Shown: positions 26,136 to 35,650, numbered from the stretch's first letter. The stretch: DNA of 64,000 bases from Hyphomicrobiaceae bacterium (GCA_022842785.1 JALHOW010000002.1:620001-684000), one strand, 5' to 3'. The notes: generated by a model not told the origin, from the sequence alone. Translations and numbers: made by a program.

Positions 26136-27332
26136 TTAACTCATGGTCGCGAGCTGGACGGCGAGCCCGCAGGCCGCCTCGTACTCCTTGAGGTCGACCC
26201 ACTCGTCGACCGTATGGGGCTCGTTCTGGCCGGCGCCGAAGGTCACTGTCGGAATCCCATGGCGGACAAGCCAGTTGGCATCGAGACCTCCATTAGCGAC
26301 CCGGATCTCCGGCTTGATGCCCTGGGCGGTCACCGCCTCGATGGCCCGCTGGACGACCGGCGCATTGTCCTTGATGCGGAAGGGATAGTAGTCCGTGTGG
26401 GAGATGAACTTCACCTTGCCGGACTGCCCTTGGACGTTCGTCACGCCGGCAGCGGCCTTAACGAAGGCCGCCTTGTAGGCCGCCGTAATCTCCTTGTGGA
26501 ACTTCGCGTCATGGCTCCGGCTTTCTCCGCGCACGCGCACGAAGTCCGTCACCACGTTGGTTGCATCGCCCGCCGGGCCGCCGCTGACACCCGAGACCGG
26601 ACCGATATTGCTCGTGCCGACCTTGTCGCCGTGCACGACCTTGCCGAACCAGCCGCCACGACGCACATCGGAAAGCGCCTCCGCCAAGATGAGCGTCGAG
26701 CTGATGCCACGTTCCGGCGCGCCACCTGCGTGCGCCGCCCGCCCGGAGATCTCGACCTCCCAGCGATCGGCACCGACCGCGCCGACGGTCACGTACGATG
26801 CCGAGCGGCCGTCGTAGTTGAAGCCGATGCGGCAACCGTTGAGATCCTTCGGATCGACGAAGCGCGCCCCCCAGAGCCCGCTCTCCTCGCGCACGGTAAA
26901 GAGTAGCGTCAGCGGTGGGTGATCGAGCTTCTGCACCAAGAGCTCAGCAACAAGCGTCACGAGGACACCGCAACCCGTGCGGTTGTCGCCACCGAGCGCG
27001 GTGCGCACGGTGTTGACGATCTTGCGGCCCTGGATCTTGGGCTTGGCGCCCGCACACAGCGGCACGGTATCGAGATGCGTCATGAAGAGGAGACGCGGCC
27101 CGTTACCAAGACGGCCGCGCCCCGGCAGGTCGACGATCAGGTTGCCGGTTTCGCACGGAACGGGAATGCGCTTGTGCGCATCGTCGAAGCGGATCGCCTT
27201 CGCCGGCACGCCCACTTCCTTGAGCGCAGCGACGACCTCCTTGCCGATCGCCGCCTCTCGGCCCGTCACGCCCTCCACGCCCAAGAACCGCATGAGACGG
27301 TTCACGGCCTGCGCATCGTCGACCTTCTGCAT
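26136..27332 (-). CDS. M20/peptidase T-like metallohydrolase
   Basis: 398 residues. THLDTVPLC gives the first zinc ligand, the bridging aspartate lies in LGGDNRTGCGVLV, and FTVREESGLWGARF supplies catalytic glutamates. The pattern is closer to tripeptide aminopeptidase and M42-like enzymes than to ArgE. HTDYYPFRI and NGGLDANWLVRHGIP near the C-terminus are typical. It probably hydrolyses short peptides in the cytoplasm. It starts 20 bases after the stop of the ketopantoate-reductase-like gene in the same direction, suggesting one transcript. Confidence 0.85.
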   Translation of the reverse strand: MQKVDDAQAVNRLMRFLGVEGVTGREAAIGKEVVAALKEVGVPAKAIRFDDAHKRIPVPCETGNLIVDLPGRGRLGNGPRLLFMTHLDTVPLCAGAKPKIQGRKIVNTVRTALGGDNRTGCGVLVTLVAELLVQKLDHPPLTLLFTVREESGLWGARFVDPKDLNGCRIGFNYDGRSASYVTVGAVGADRWEVEISGRAAHAGGAPERGISSTLILAEALSDVRRGGWFGKVVHGDKVGTSNIGPVSGVSGGPAGDATNVVTDFVRVRGESRSHDAKFHKEITAAYKAAFVKAAAGVTNVQGQSGKVKFISHTDYYPFRIKDNAPVVQRAIEAVTAQGIKPEIRVANGGLDANWLVRHGIPTVTFGAGQNEPHTVDEWVDLKEYEAACGLAVQLATMS

Positions 27333-27352
27333 GTGTGCTTACCGCTCTTACT

Positions 27353-28423
27353 TCAGGATGCTTTCTTGCGATTCTTCTCGAGCCAGCCGTTGACCATCTC
27401 GACGGTCTTGTCGACTTCGGGATTCGAGCGACCTTTGGCCGCCGCGATGCCCTGGACGAGCAGATCGACACGCTCGATGTTCTGGGCGCCGGCTGCCAGC
27501 GCCCGCGCGGCGGACGACGGCGTCAACAGCGCCTGCGCCGCGGCGGCATACTTCTCGAAGGGAACGAGATCCTTCTTGTCCGCGCCGAGTGAGACGCAGA
27601 GATCGACGACCCAATCGTAGACCGCCTTGCTCGCCGCAGGATCCGAATGCACGGCTTCCTTGATCGGCCGCACCGTATCCTTCTGCACGCAGCGATAATT
27701 GCCGGCGAGCAGCATCGCCCACTTGGCGAGCGGCACGAAGACCGAGTCGTGCACCTTGAGCTTGACGGGAATCTCGATCTTCTCGCCGCCGATATCGAAG
27801 CGTGCGGCCTCGATGTCCTTCTCCATCTGCTGGAGGATCGCCGTGTGCTCGGGATTCTCGAAGCGCGCCGACTTGAAGTTCGTCGGCAGGCGCACCTGCA
27901 GCACATTGACGGGCTCCTCCGGCGGACGGAACGCCTGCGGGTCGGGACTGCAGAGCGTCATCATCTTCGGATCGAAGGCATCCCACACCGTCGCGTCGGC
28001 GAAGCAGTGGCGGAGCTTGCTCACATCGATGCCGGGAATGCGTGCGAGATACGGGAGCGGCGGCATGTTCATGATCGACATGCAGGGTCGGCCTGATTTG
28101 GCCACGAGTTGCAGCAGCTCGCGGGCGCCGGGCGTGCGGTACTGCGGCTCCTGCATGGCGAGCGCGATGAGGTCGAATTCCTTGGGATCCACATCGGCGG
28201 GACCTGCGGCGCTCAGCTTGCCCGGGAGCTTGCGGCTGTTGATCTCGACGAGGCCCTCGCGGCCACGCACCGGCACCTTCACCAGCGCGCCTTCGGCGTT
28301 GATCTTCTCTGCTTCGGCCGGCAGGCAGACCAGAACGGTATCGTGCCCCGCCATCGCGAGTTTCGTACCGAGCAGCGACCCGTAGGACGCTCCCATGACC
28401 AGCGTCTTGTATTTCTTTGCCAT
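27353..28423 (-). CDS. Ketopantoate reductase-like NAD(P)-binding protein
   Basis: 356 residues from ATG 28423, with GGAAGGGG upstream. The N-terminus KTLVMGASYGSLLGTKLAMAGHDTVLVC is a Rossmann fold; the rest fits the helical ApbA/PanE/opine-dehydrogenase-like architecture, with EVNGWLEKNRKK-like helices at the end. The usual GxGxxG is degenerate (MGASYGS), so cofactor use is uncertain, and it may be a distant family member rather than a pantothenate enzyme. It is the first gene of a unit with the M20-type peptidase. Confidence 0.6.
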   Translation of the reverse strand: MAKKYKTLVMGASYGSLLGTKLAMAGHDTVLVCLPAEAEKINAEGALVKVPVRGREGLVEINSRKLPGKLSAAGPADVDPKEFDLIALAMQEPQYRTPGARELLQLVAKSGRPCMSIMNMPPLPYLARIPGIDVSKLRHCFADATVWDAFDPKMMTLCSPDPQAFRPPEEPVNVLQVRLPTNFKSARFENPEHTAILQQMEKDIEAARFDIGGEKIEIPVKLKVHDSVFVPLAKWAMLLAGNYRCVQKDTVRPIKEAVHSDPAASKAVYDWVVDLCVSLGADKKDLVPFEKYAAAAQALLTPSSAARALAAGAQNIERVDLLVQGIAAAKGRSNPEVDKTVEMVNGWLEKNRKKAS

Positions 28424-28771
28424 TGCGGGCCCCTTCCGGTTTCTTCCCAGGATTCACGTTTCTATGGACACGCCGAGTGCGGTCCGAATGCATCAAGGTT
28501 TAGTGCCGCGACGCCACAGGCGCAACGATCGCGCGCAAGGCATGGCTTGCCGGCGCGGAACTGAACCGAAACCTGCGGAGTTGCGGCCAAATTCGGGCAC
28601 AGCGACCGATCAAGCCACAGTTTGGTAACACTTTGCCGGCAAGACTTTATTCACCATATGGCCGCAGTGGCGCGGCCGCTAGTGCGTTTGATTGGGGAGC
28701 GTCCGCAAATCCGGATGCACTTCGGTCCCTGCACCAGGGGGTTTTCAGCACTCGTGCTCGACGGGCGGTCC
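28424..28771. other. Divergent intergenic region between the reductase-like and EipA-like genes
   Basis: 348 bases without a supported gene. It must hold the promoters for both divergent genes, but no clear -35/-10 pair was found. The in-frame extension upstream of ATG 28772 shows no signal-peptide character, so the region is treated as untranslated. Confidence 0.5.
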
Positions 28772-29737
28772 ATGCTCATGATGACATCGATGCGACTTCA
28801 GGCAGGCGCGATCGCGCTTGGCCTCGCTCTCGGATTCGGGATTTCCTCGGCGAACGCCCAGATCACGGCGCTCGACCGGGATGGGGCGCCGATCGTCCAT
28901 TCGGTTCAGCCCGGCGATCGCGACGCCGCGCTCCCCGGCGCCACGCTCCCGCAACTCCGCCTCGCACAGGCGGGCGGCGGGTACGTCGAGCGTGAGAACA
29001 TCGATCCGCCGCCCTACCGTCCGCCCTATGAAACCGGTCGGCAAGTTCCGTCCTACGGCGGATCCCGCGACACCTACAGCCCGCCGCCGGCTCCCCGGCC
29101 CGAGCCCCACTATCAGGCGCCACCGCCGCCGCCGCCCTATCGCGAGGCCACGCCCTATCGCGGCGACGGGTACGCACCCCCGCCGCCACGTGGTGGAGAC
29201 GTACCGCTCCAGCCGCCACCCGGACGCGGCTACTACGAGGAAGATCCCCGCGACGGCACGTACTCGATGCACGAGATCACCCGGGCTGGTCACGGCTTCT
29301 TCGGCGCCGTCAGCCAGGGTCTCGGGGGCGTCATCGAGTATGCCTTCCGCAAGCAGGGGCGTCCGAACGGCTACATCCTCGGCGAGGACCTTGGCGGCGC
29401 ATTTGTGGCAGGGCTGAGATACGGCCGCGGCACCCTCTACACCCGCGACGCCGGCCAGCACCCCGTGTACTGGCAGGGGCCCTCCATCGGCTATGACGCC
29501 GGCGGCGACGGCTCCAAGACGATGATCCTGGTCTACCGGATGCGTGATCCGCACGACGTCTACCAGCGGTTCGGTGGCGTCGAGGGCTCCGCCTACGTCG
29601 TCGGCGGCGTCGGCATCAACTTCCAGGCGAACGGGGAGATGGTTATGGCCCCGATTCGATCGGGGATTGGCCTTCGCATGGGCGCCAATATCGGCTATTT
29701 GAAGTATACACGTCGCCCGACCTGGAACCCCTTCTGA
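28772..29737 (+). CDS. EipA-like (DUF1134) periplasmic protein with proline-rich N-terminal region
   Basis: 321 residues from ATG 28772 (28781 also possible). A signal peptide (MRLQAGAIALGLALGFGISSANAQ) targets the periplasm. Residues about 65-150 are rich in Pro, Tyr, Gly and Arg (PPYRPPYE, APPPPPPYRE) and look disordered. The C-terminal 150 residues are the DUF1134 domain: SMHEITRAGHGFFGAVSQGLGG, GEDLGGAFVAGLRYGRGTLYT, and a GxGIN barrel. EipA of Brucella belongs to this family and supports envelope integrity; the same role is inferred here. Confidence 0.85.
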   Translation: MLMMTSMRLQAGAIALGLALGFGISSANAQITALDRDGAPIVHSVQPGDRDAALPGATLPQLRLAQAGGGYVERENIDPPPYRPPYETGRQVPSYGGSRDTYSPPPAPRPEPHYQAPPPPPPYREATPYRGDGYAPPPPRGGDVPLQPPPGRGYYEEDPRDGTYSMHEITRAGHGFFGAVSQGLGGVIEYAFRKQGRPNGYILGEDLGGAFVAGLRYGRGTLYTRDAGQHPVYWQGPSIGYDAGGDGSKTMILVYRMRDPHDVYQRFGGVEGSAYVVGGVGINFQANGEMVMAPIRSGIGLRMGANIGYLKYTRRPTWNPF

Positions 29738-29743
29738 GGTAGT

Positions 29744-29770
29744 GCGCGGCACCGGCATACGATGCCGCGC
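29744..29770 (+). terminator. Hairpin after the EipA-like gene
   Basis: GCGCGGCA (29744-29751) pairs with TGCCGCGC (29763-29770) around an 11-base loop, starting 7 bases after the stop codon. No T-run follows, so termination may be weak or need Rho. Confidence 0.4.
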
Positions 29771-29965
29771 TGCAGGCTCATCGGACGGGAAAGGTGGGGC
29801 CGTGTGGCACCGGTGCCCGCAGCGGGATCGGCGTCGGCGCTTGAGCCGCCCGGCGAGGGAGCCCTTGGGGACGCTTTGGGGGGACGCTTGGGTGGACCTG
29901 CTGGCCCGGTACTGTAACCGGGGGCAGCAGGACTTGCCTGAGGTGCGGGGCCGAGGAATGCGGGC

Positions 29966-31345
29966 TTGATCACGATCCAGTCAGTGATGTTCGCCGTGCT
30001 CGGCTTTCTTGCCGCGAGCCTCCTGTGGCTGCTCGCAGCGCCTGGCTTCTGGGCGCGCGCCGTGCGGCTGACGAGTGAGCGCCTGCGCGAGGCGATGCCG
30101 CTGACGGAGGCCGAGATCCAGGCCGACAAGGACCGGATGCGCGCCGAATACGCCCTCAAGATCCATCACCAGCAGACCGAGCTCAACGAGGTCAAGCTTT
30201 CCGCGGCCCGCCAGCTCATCGAGCTCAACCGCCGCGACGCACGCATCAACGGCCTCGAGACCGACGTCGAGGCGCTCAAGGCGACGCTCGAAGGCGCCGC
30301 CAATGCCCGCGGCGTGCTCGAGCAGACTGTCGCCGATCGGCTGCCCCGTCTCGAACAGCGCCTCGGCGAAGCCAAGCAGCATCTGTCCGGACGCGACGAC
30401 GAGATCGCGAGCCTCATGCGCACCGCGGAACGGCAGGCGCGCGCGCTCCAGGAAGCCGGCGCGATCAACGAGCAGTTGAAGCGCGAAGTCGAAACGCTGG
30501 AGACCGCACTCGAAACGGCAGGCGCGAAAGCAGGCACAGGCGCCATCGACGGCAACTCGGATGCTGTCGTCGCCATGCGCGCCGAACTCGACACGCTTCG
30601 CACCCGCTCGCGCGAACAGAGCGCATTGATCGACCGCCTGCAGAAGGCCATCGCCGAGACGGCCGACGCCGCACCGCGCGCCGCAAGCAGCAGCAAGCCG
30701 ACTCCGCTGCGCCCCGATGCTTCGGCAGGCAAAGCGGCGGACGAAAGCGAGAAGAAGCTGCGTGAGGCGCGCGCGCTCGCCGCGAACCAGGAGCAGGAGA
30801 TCGAGCGCCTCAAGGCCGCCGTTGCCCGCCAAGACAAGGCCGGCACAGCCAGCGGCGGCGACAGCCGTATCGCGCTGAAGGCCACTCTCGGAGCGCTCGA
30901 AGAGAAGTCCGCCGGGCAGGAAACCACGATCAAGGCGCTCAGGAGCGAAGTCGCGGCCCTCCGGGAGCAGCTCACGCGCCAGGCCGCAGATCACGTCGCG
31001 GCCGTCGGTCGTCTCGGCAGCGGAACGCTTCCACTCTCGGACACCGCTTCAGCGGCTTCGGCCTCGCGCGAGCGCCGTGCCGTTCCGCGGCTGACGCTCG
31101 CAGAGCGCATGGCTCAATCGCGGCGCGATGCCGAGGACGAGGAGAAGGCAGGTGCCACCGGGAACGACGAACCCGAGGCTAAGGCAGCGCTCGTAACCCC
31201 AGCGCCGACGGCCTCCGCCAAGTTGGAGAACAGCGGCGCGGCCACCAACGGCTCAGCGGACTCCGGCGAGGCCGGCCAGGACCGCCGCTCTCCTCGCATA
31301 AAATCGCGCCTGCTCGACCGGATCTCGAACTTGTCGAAGGCTTGA
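29966..31345 (+). CDS. Membrane-anchored coiled-coil protein of unknown function
   Basis: 459 residues. The start is taken as TTG 29966 because GAGGAA lies 8 bases upstream; ATG 29987 is an alternative. A single N-terminal helix (VMFAVLGFLAASLLWLLAAPGFWARAV) anchors it. Residues about 45-350 are almost entirely charged heptad coiled coil (EIQADKDRMRAEYALKIHHQQTE and onward), interrupted by a Ser/Ala/Pro linker near 230. The last 100 residues are low complexity and end with KSRLLDRISNLSKA. Probably a cytoplasmic scaffold; no family was recognised. Confidence 0.75.
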   Translation: MITIQSVMFAVLGFLAASLLWLLAAPGFWARAVRLTSERLREAMPLTEAEIQADKDRMRAEYALKIHHQQTELNEVKLSAARQLIELNRRDARINGLETDVEALKATLEGAANARGVLEQTVADRLPRLEQRLGEAKQHLSGRDDEIASLMRTAERQARALQEAGAINEQLKREVETLETALETAGAKAGTGAIDGNSDAVVAMRAELDTLRTRSREQSALIDRLQKAIAETADAAPRAASSSKPTPLRPDASAGKAADESEKKLREARALAANQEQEIERLKAAVARQDKAGTASGGDSRIALKATLGALEEKSAGQETTIKALRSEVAALREQLTRQAADHVAAVGRLGSGTLPLSDTASAASASRERRAVPRLTLAERMAQSRRDAEDEEKAGATGNDEPEAKAALVTPAPTASAKLENSGAATNGSADSGEAGQDRRSPRIKSRLLDRISNLSKA

Positions 31346-31447
31346 GGATCACCGCCCGGCAAGCGGGCTTAGAATTGCCGCAGAATACCGGGACGATAAG
31401 GCGCAACTAGCACAACCAGCGCGGCATGGCCGCCCCAGATCGACTTG

Positions 31448-32476
31448 ATGAGCACAAGACAGCGCCTCACGCACGAGACCGCAGCACCTCCCCTCGCCGG
31501 GGGCTCACTGGTGCTCGCCCGCGCCGTCGACGGCGGCGTATCACTCAGCGAGGACATCGCGGCACGGCGCCTTCGCGAACTTTCGCAGCGCCTTTCGGCT
31601 CCCGAGACGGTGGCGCTTGCTGCGGACGACGACAGCAAGCTTGAAAAGAGCGATGCCGAGTTCCAGCCGGTATCACTCGCAGCCATTCTCGCTCTTGGCC
31701 GCCGGCAGACACCCGACACGCCCGATGACGCGCTGGTTGAGAGTGCGGCAGCCGCGCGCCCGCTCGTGTCGATCCCTGCGCCAACGGACGCGCTATCTCC
31801 GGAGCCGGCGCGCGCAGACACTCACATCGAGCCGGCCACATTGCCCGTGCCGGTCGTTGCCCTTGAGCCGGCGGAGCCACTCCTCCTCGCGCCCCATGAA
31901 ACGCCTTCGTCGGAGCCATCCGAACAGGTGTCGCTCGACCCGATGGCCGACAATGACGCGGCCCCTGATGAAAACTCGCCGCTCCTGCTCGCCGATCAGT
32001 CCGCAACCGATATCCGGCTCGTCGATCTGATCCGGCGCCAGCAGTCCTTGCTCGATCAGCTGAACAGTTTCCCGCCCTCTTACACGCCGCCGGAGGAGAT
32101 GCCGGAGTCTGCCCCGGCAGCACCCGCTGAGACGCCACGATCAGTCATCGAGCTGCTGGCGCCCCCGGCCCCCGCCGCGCCGCCCGAGGTTCGAGAGGTT
32201 AGGGAGGAAGCCCCGCCGCCTCTCCCGCCGCGCAAGGACACGCACACGCACCGCGAGCCGCCGCGTTTGGCAGCTCCAGCAGCACGCGAGCGCACGGACG
32301 AGCCTGCAGCGGCTGATCTGCCGCAGCAGTCGCCGATGATCATCCAGCGGGCGCGCGCCGAGCGCTCTGTACGACGCGGACCTGTCGTCGCCGCCCCTCC
32401 GAGCGCGGTACCGGCCTTCCTCGCGGGCCTGGCGGTCGCGCTCGTCGTTGCCGGCGTCCTGTTCGCCATCCTCTAG
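31448..32476 (+). CDS. Proline-rich, tail-anchored protein of unknown function
   Basis: 342 residues from ATG 31448. The N-terminal 60 residues (GGSLVLARAVDGGVSLSEDIAARRLRELSQRL) look ordered. Most of the rest is Pro/Ala/Glu rich and low complexity (EPAEPLLLAPHE, PPAPAAPPEVREVREEAPPPLPP). A short ordered stretch, IRLVDLIRRQQSLLDQLNSFPP, lies near residue 205. A terminal helix, VPAFLAGLAVALVVAGVLFAIL, would insert in the inner membrane. It follows the coiled-coil gene after 102 bases, and the two may act together. No known family was recognised. Confidence 0.65.
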   Translation: MSTRQRLTHETAAPPLAGGSLVLARAVDGGVSLSEDIAARRLRELSQRLSAPETVALAADDDSKLEKSDAEFQPVSLAAILALGRRQTPDTPDDALVESAAAARPLVSIPAPTDALSPEPARADTHIEPATLPVPVVALEPAEPLLLAPHETPSSEPSEQVSLDPMADNDAAPDENSPLLLADQSATDIRLVDLIRRQQSLLDQLNSFPPSYTPPEEMPESAPAAPAETPRSVIELLAPPAPAAPPEVREVREEAPPPLPPRKDTHTHREPPRLAAPAARERTDEPAAADLPQQSPMIIQRARAERSVRRGPVVAAPPSAVPAFLAGLAVALVVAGVLFAIL

Positions 32477-32616
32477 TCAGCCCCGCCCATTCGCACGGCT
32501 TTTTGGCGCCGGACGTTCCGCCGCACGACGCTTCGCCGCGCCCGCGATGATCGAACCCGGCGCCCGAATTGTGTAAGGAGGACGTAACCCGTGCCGCCTC
32601 AACTCAGGATCTTGCC

Positions 32617-33678
32617 GTGCCGGACGGATCTGGACACCAGCTCGCCGATGACTCCCTGCGCGCAGTGCGCTGGTGGCTTTATGGCGTTGCCGCGCTCGTC
32701 TTCGCGCTGATCGTCGTCGGCGGCGCTACGCGGCTTACCGACTCGGGCCTCTCCATCACCGAGTGGCGACCGATCATGGGCATCATCCCACCGCTCACCG
32801 AAGCGGAATGGCAGGACGCCCTCCAGAAGTACCGGCAGATCCCCGAGTACAAGCTCGTCAACAAGGGCATGAGCCTCGAAGCCTTCCAGTTCATCTTCTG
32901 GTGGGAATGGGCGCACCGCTTCCTCGCCCGCTTGGTCGGCTTCGCGTTTGCAATCCCCTTCGTCTATTTCGCGATCCGGCGGCGCCTGCCAGCGGGCATG
33001 TCCTGGAAACTCGCCGGCCTCTTCGCTCTCGGCGGACTTCAGGGTGCTATCGGCTGGTACATGGTCAGCTCCGGCCTCGTCGATCGCGTCGACGTCAGTC
33101 ACTACCGCCTCGCGCTGCACCTCACCGTCGCGTTCCTGATCTTCGCGCTTCTGCTGTGGGCTGCGTGGTCGCTCCTGCCACGTTCCGACATGCGCGTCGC
33201 GCGACCCGCGGCGCAGCGTCATCGGCGGATTGCTGGCGTTCTGCTGGCGCTGATCTTCCTGCAGGTCATACTCGGCGCGCTCGTCGCCGGCATGAAAGCA
33301 GGACTGACGCACAACACCTGGCCGCTCATGGACGGGCAGCTTATTCCGGACGGGCTTTGGGTGATGTCGCCCTGGTACCTCAATCCGTTCGAGAACGTGA
33401 CGACGGTGCAGTTCAATCACCGCATGGTCGCCTATGCCATCGTCGCAACGTCACTCTGGCAGGCAGCATCACTCGTCAATGCGAATGACGGCCGCCTCAC
33501 CCCATCGGCATTCGCGCTCGCAGGCAGCGTGCTGGCCCAGGCTGCGCTCGGCATATGGACATTGCTCGCCCATGTGCCCCTGAACCTCGGTCTTGCGCAT
33601 CAAGGCGTGGCGGCGGTCGTGACCGGCATCGCGGTCTGGCACCTTTTCCTTGCCACGCGACGCGGGACGGTCGGTTGA
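32617..33678 (+). CDS. ctaA: Heme A synthase (COX15/CtaA)
   Basis: 353 residues from GTG 32617 (AGGA seven bases upstream), the typical alphaproteobacterial length. Eight predicted membrane helices carry the haem-ligand histidines: EWAHRFLARLVG, VSHYRLALHLTVAF, NHRMVAYAIV and LAHQGVAAVV. GGATRLTDSGLSITEWRPIMGIIPP is the family signature. It oxidises the C8 methyl of haem O to give haem A for aa3 oxidase in the inner membrane. A strong AAGGAGG at 32575 fits a different, out-of-frame GTG, so the N-terminus is uncertain. Confidence 0.95.
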   Translation: MPDGSGHQLADDSLRAVRWWLYGVAALVFALIVVGGATRLTDSGLSITEWRPIMGIIPPLTEAEWQDALQKYRQIPEYKLVNKGMSLEAFQFIFWWEWAHRFLARLVGFAFAIPFVYFAIRRRLPAGMSWKLAGLFALGGLQGAIGWYMVSSGLVDRVDVSHYRLALHLTVAFLIFALLLWAAWSLLPRSDMRVARPAAQRHRRIAGVLLALIFLQVILGALVAGMKAGLTHNTWPLMDGQLIPDGLWVMSPWYLNPFENVTTVQFNHRMVAYAIVATSLWQAASLVNANDGRLTPSAFALAGSVLAQAALGIWTLLAHVPLNLGLAHQGVAAVVTGIAVWHLFLATRRGTVG

Positions 33679-34306
33679 GGAAATAGCGGCCGCCGGCAAG
33701 GCCTCCGCATCGAAGAAGGAAACAGCTCCTTACGAAGCTCGGCGGGTCTCCAGGAAACTGCCTGAAGAAACCGTCCGACGCCGCAGTGGGGAGGGAGGTG
33801 TGTGGCGATGCGGCGCCGGACAGTTCCTTCGGGCAATGGCCCATTGGCGATCCGCGTACGCTCTGCAGGCTGGTACGCACTCACGCAACGGGGGCCACGC
33901 GCCGATGCGCGATCCCAACGAGCGGGATGTGGGATCACATCGGCCTACTCCGCCGACGCCCCCGGTCAGGGTGTCGGCGCGAGAACTCGAATTTGTTGGC
34001 GACGGCCCGATCTACTGCAACGCGAGACTATGAATGCAGCACCGGAGCCGCCGCTCGTTCCTCAAGGTTGCGTCTCACTCGATCCCGGTCTCCGCACGAT
34101 CCCGCGAAAGAGTGGTCCGCCGCGCTCCTGAAGAGGCTTCATGAAGCCCCCCAATTGCGACGGCACGCTGACAAATCGGCGGCGCTCGATGGACTGTCAC
34201 TCACGTCTCGAATCAGCGCCGCAATAGACGTCGCGCGAGCAGAATGGGTTAGTTTCAGCGCTGGACAGGCGGGCGCGCGAGATCGCTCCGCGCGGAATTG
34301 ACCTCA
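33679..34306. other. Long stretch without a supported gene
   Basis: 628 bases between the heme A synthase stop and the end of the minus-strand membrane protein. Several open frames run through it on both strands, but none has a plausible ribosome binding site together with protein-like composition, and none resembles a known family. No tRNA-like fold was recognised. It could hold a small RNA or a decayed gene. Confidence 0.4.
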
Positions 34307-34756
34307 CTAACGCGCATCGGCGACGGTGAGATCGTGGCGCTTGATGGGACGCGCTTCCTCTAGAAGGGGCGTCCGCTCGGCACAGGGAACCGAGATAGTC
34401 CTGCCGTTCGCGCGATTGAGCGCGAGTGCCGTGCAATTCGGCAAGCTCGTTGGCAATAGCATCCGCGCGACGACGCTCACCTGAGGTTCCGGACGCTTGA
34501 GAACGGCTTCTCCGATAACGGTCCAGAAACCCAGGACCTGCCAGAAACTTGCGCCGATCAGGAATCCGCCGAACGCCCAGCCGAACCGCGCAGCGCGTCC
34601 ACCGAACCACCCGTGATCGTCGATCTCGCGCACCAGATCATCGAGACGGGGCGACGCACGCTCAGGCGCGGGTCCGGACGACGCCGACTGCCGCCCCAAA
34701 CCCGCTTGCGTCGCGGGGGACGGTCCGTTCGTCCGGAAATGAGCGCCACCGCGCAT
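34307..34756 (-). CDS. Hypothetical protein with hydrophobic helix
   Basis: 149 residues. AGGAG lies about 6 bases before ATG 34756, which supports it as a gene. The N-terminal 45 residues are polar and low complexity; an acidic patch RLDDLVREIDDHGWFGG follows. Then comes a helix, FGWAFGGFLIGASFWQVLGFWTVIGEAVL, that would span the membrane, and a C-terminal part with two cysteines. It reads toward the gene-poor stretch, with no close neighbour in the same direction. No family was recognised. Confidence 0.55.
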   Translation of the reverse strand: MRGGAHFRTNGPSPATQAGLGRQSASSGPAPERASPRLDDLVREIDDHGWFGGRAARFGWAFGGFLIGASFWQVLGFWTVIGEAVLKRPEPQVSVVARMLLPTSLPNCTALALNRANGRTISVPCAERTPLLEEARPIKRHDLTVADAR

Positions 34757-34891
34757 GCGCGCGCTCCTGCTGAGCCTGTCAGTCTCAAGGCCCGATGTTG
34801 GCCTCGTTCAATTGTGTCGACAAGGTGGCAGCCTGTCGATGGGCAATCGATCAGCAAGTTATCCACAGGCAGCGGGTGAGCTGGCGCGCGG

Positions 34892-35650
34892 TCAGATGCG
34901 GCGACCCCCACCGCTTGGCGCCGGGCTGGTGCGGACCGGCGGCACGTACATGCTCGAAGCCCGGCACAACCGACTCTGCTCCTCGTTGCGGCCGCACCGC
35001 GTCGGCTCACCATTCCGGCTGAAGCAGATGCGGACCTCGCGTAGCCGGTTACCCGGGCCACCACAGGCCACCCCGATCATGTCCGGCTTCAGCGCCGGGT
35101 TGGCATCCACGAATGCCCGCACGACCGCGTCAGGCGAGACCGTGAAATCGTCGTTCGGCATCACGAAGCGCTGCGGGATCTTCACCGAATTGTAGAGCCG
35201 GCGGGAAAGGCCGTAGTAGCCCTCCGGCGTGAGGCCCGAGCACGTTCCGTGCTTGCGGTACTCGTGAATGACGAGGCGTGAACTCGGCATGATGTCGAGC
35301 ATGCTGTCGATGAGCGGCTGCGGCACGAAGGGGCGATCGCGCGTCGGACAATTTTCCGGCCAGCCACGCTCGTGCTGCGGCCAGAGCCCGTGCAGCACGA
35401 AGGCGTAGCGCCGGCCGTCGCGGCGGTGACATTGCGGCTCGTAGCGATCCCCCCGCAGCGACGCGCAGAACGTCGGGCTCCAGGAAAGAACGAGGGAATA
35501 GTAGTCGAAGCGGCCGGGAACATTGCGCTCCTGATCGCGCCGTTCGTACGGCGCCTTGCCGCCGGGGCCGCCGCCGTACTGCGCCGCCGCGGGCAGCGGT
35601 GCGAGCAGTGCCGCCGCCAGCATCCACAGCACGATCCGTTTGAGGCTCAT
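34892..35650 (-). CDS. Secreted ribonuclease T2 family protein
   Basis: 252 residues from ATG 35650. A signal peptide ends near AAAQ (residue 24). The two active-site segments are present: CAS I FVLHGLWPQH with His87, and CAS II HEYRKHGTC with His129, Glu130 and His134. Several cysteines (CASLRGDRYEPQC, CPTRD, GTC) could form the disulphides of the fold. The enzyme cleaves single-stranded RNA through a 2',3'-cyclic phosphate and would act in the periplasm or outside, possibly for phosphate or nucleotide scavenging. Confidence 0.92.
   Translation of the reverse strand: MSLKRIVLWMLAAALLAPLPAAAQYGGGPGGKAPYERRDQERNVPGRFDYYSLVLSWSPTFCASLRGDRYEPQCHRRDGRRYAFVLHGLWPQHERGWPENCPTRDRPFVPQPLIDSMLDIMPSSRLVIHEYRKHGTCSGLTPEGYYGLSRRLYNSVKIPQRFVMPNDDFTVSPDAVVRAFVDANPALKPDMIGVACGGPGNRLREVRICFSRNGEPTRCGRNEEQSRLCRASSMYVPPVRTSPAPSGGGRRI

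Noticed and set aside
26123-26140. GTTAACC/GGTTAAC hairpin at the stop of the peptidase T-like gene
   Set aside because: Stem of only 7 pairs, AT-rich and without a T-run; too weak to call a terminator.
33786-34301. A 171-codon open frame in the gene-poor stretch
   Set aside because: Arg/Ser-rich, no similarity recognised and no convincing ribosome binding site; treated as non-coding, although decayed sequence cannot be ruled out.
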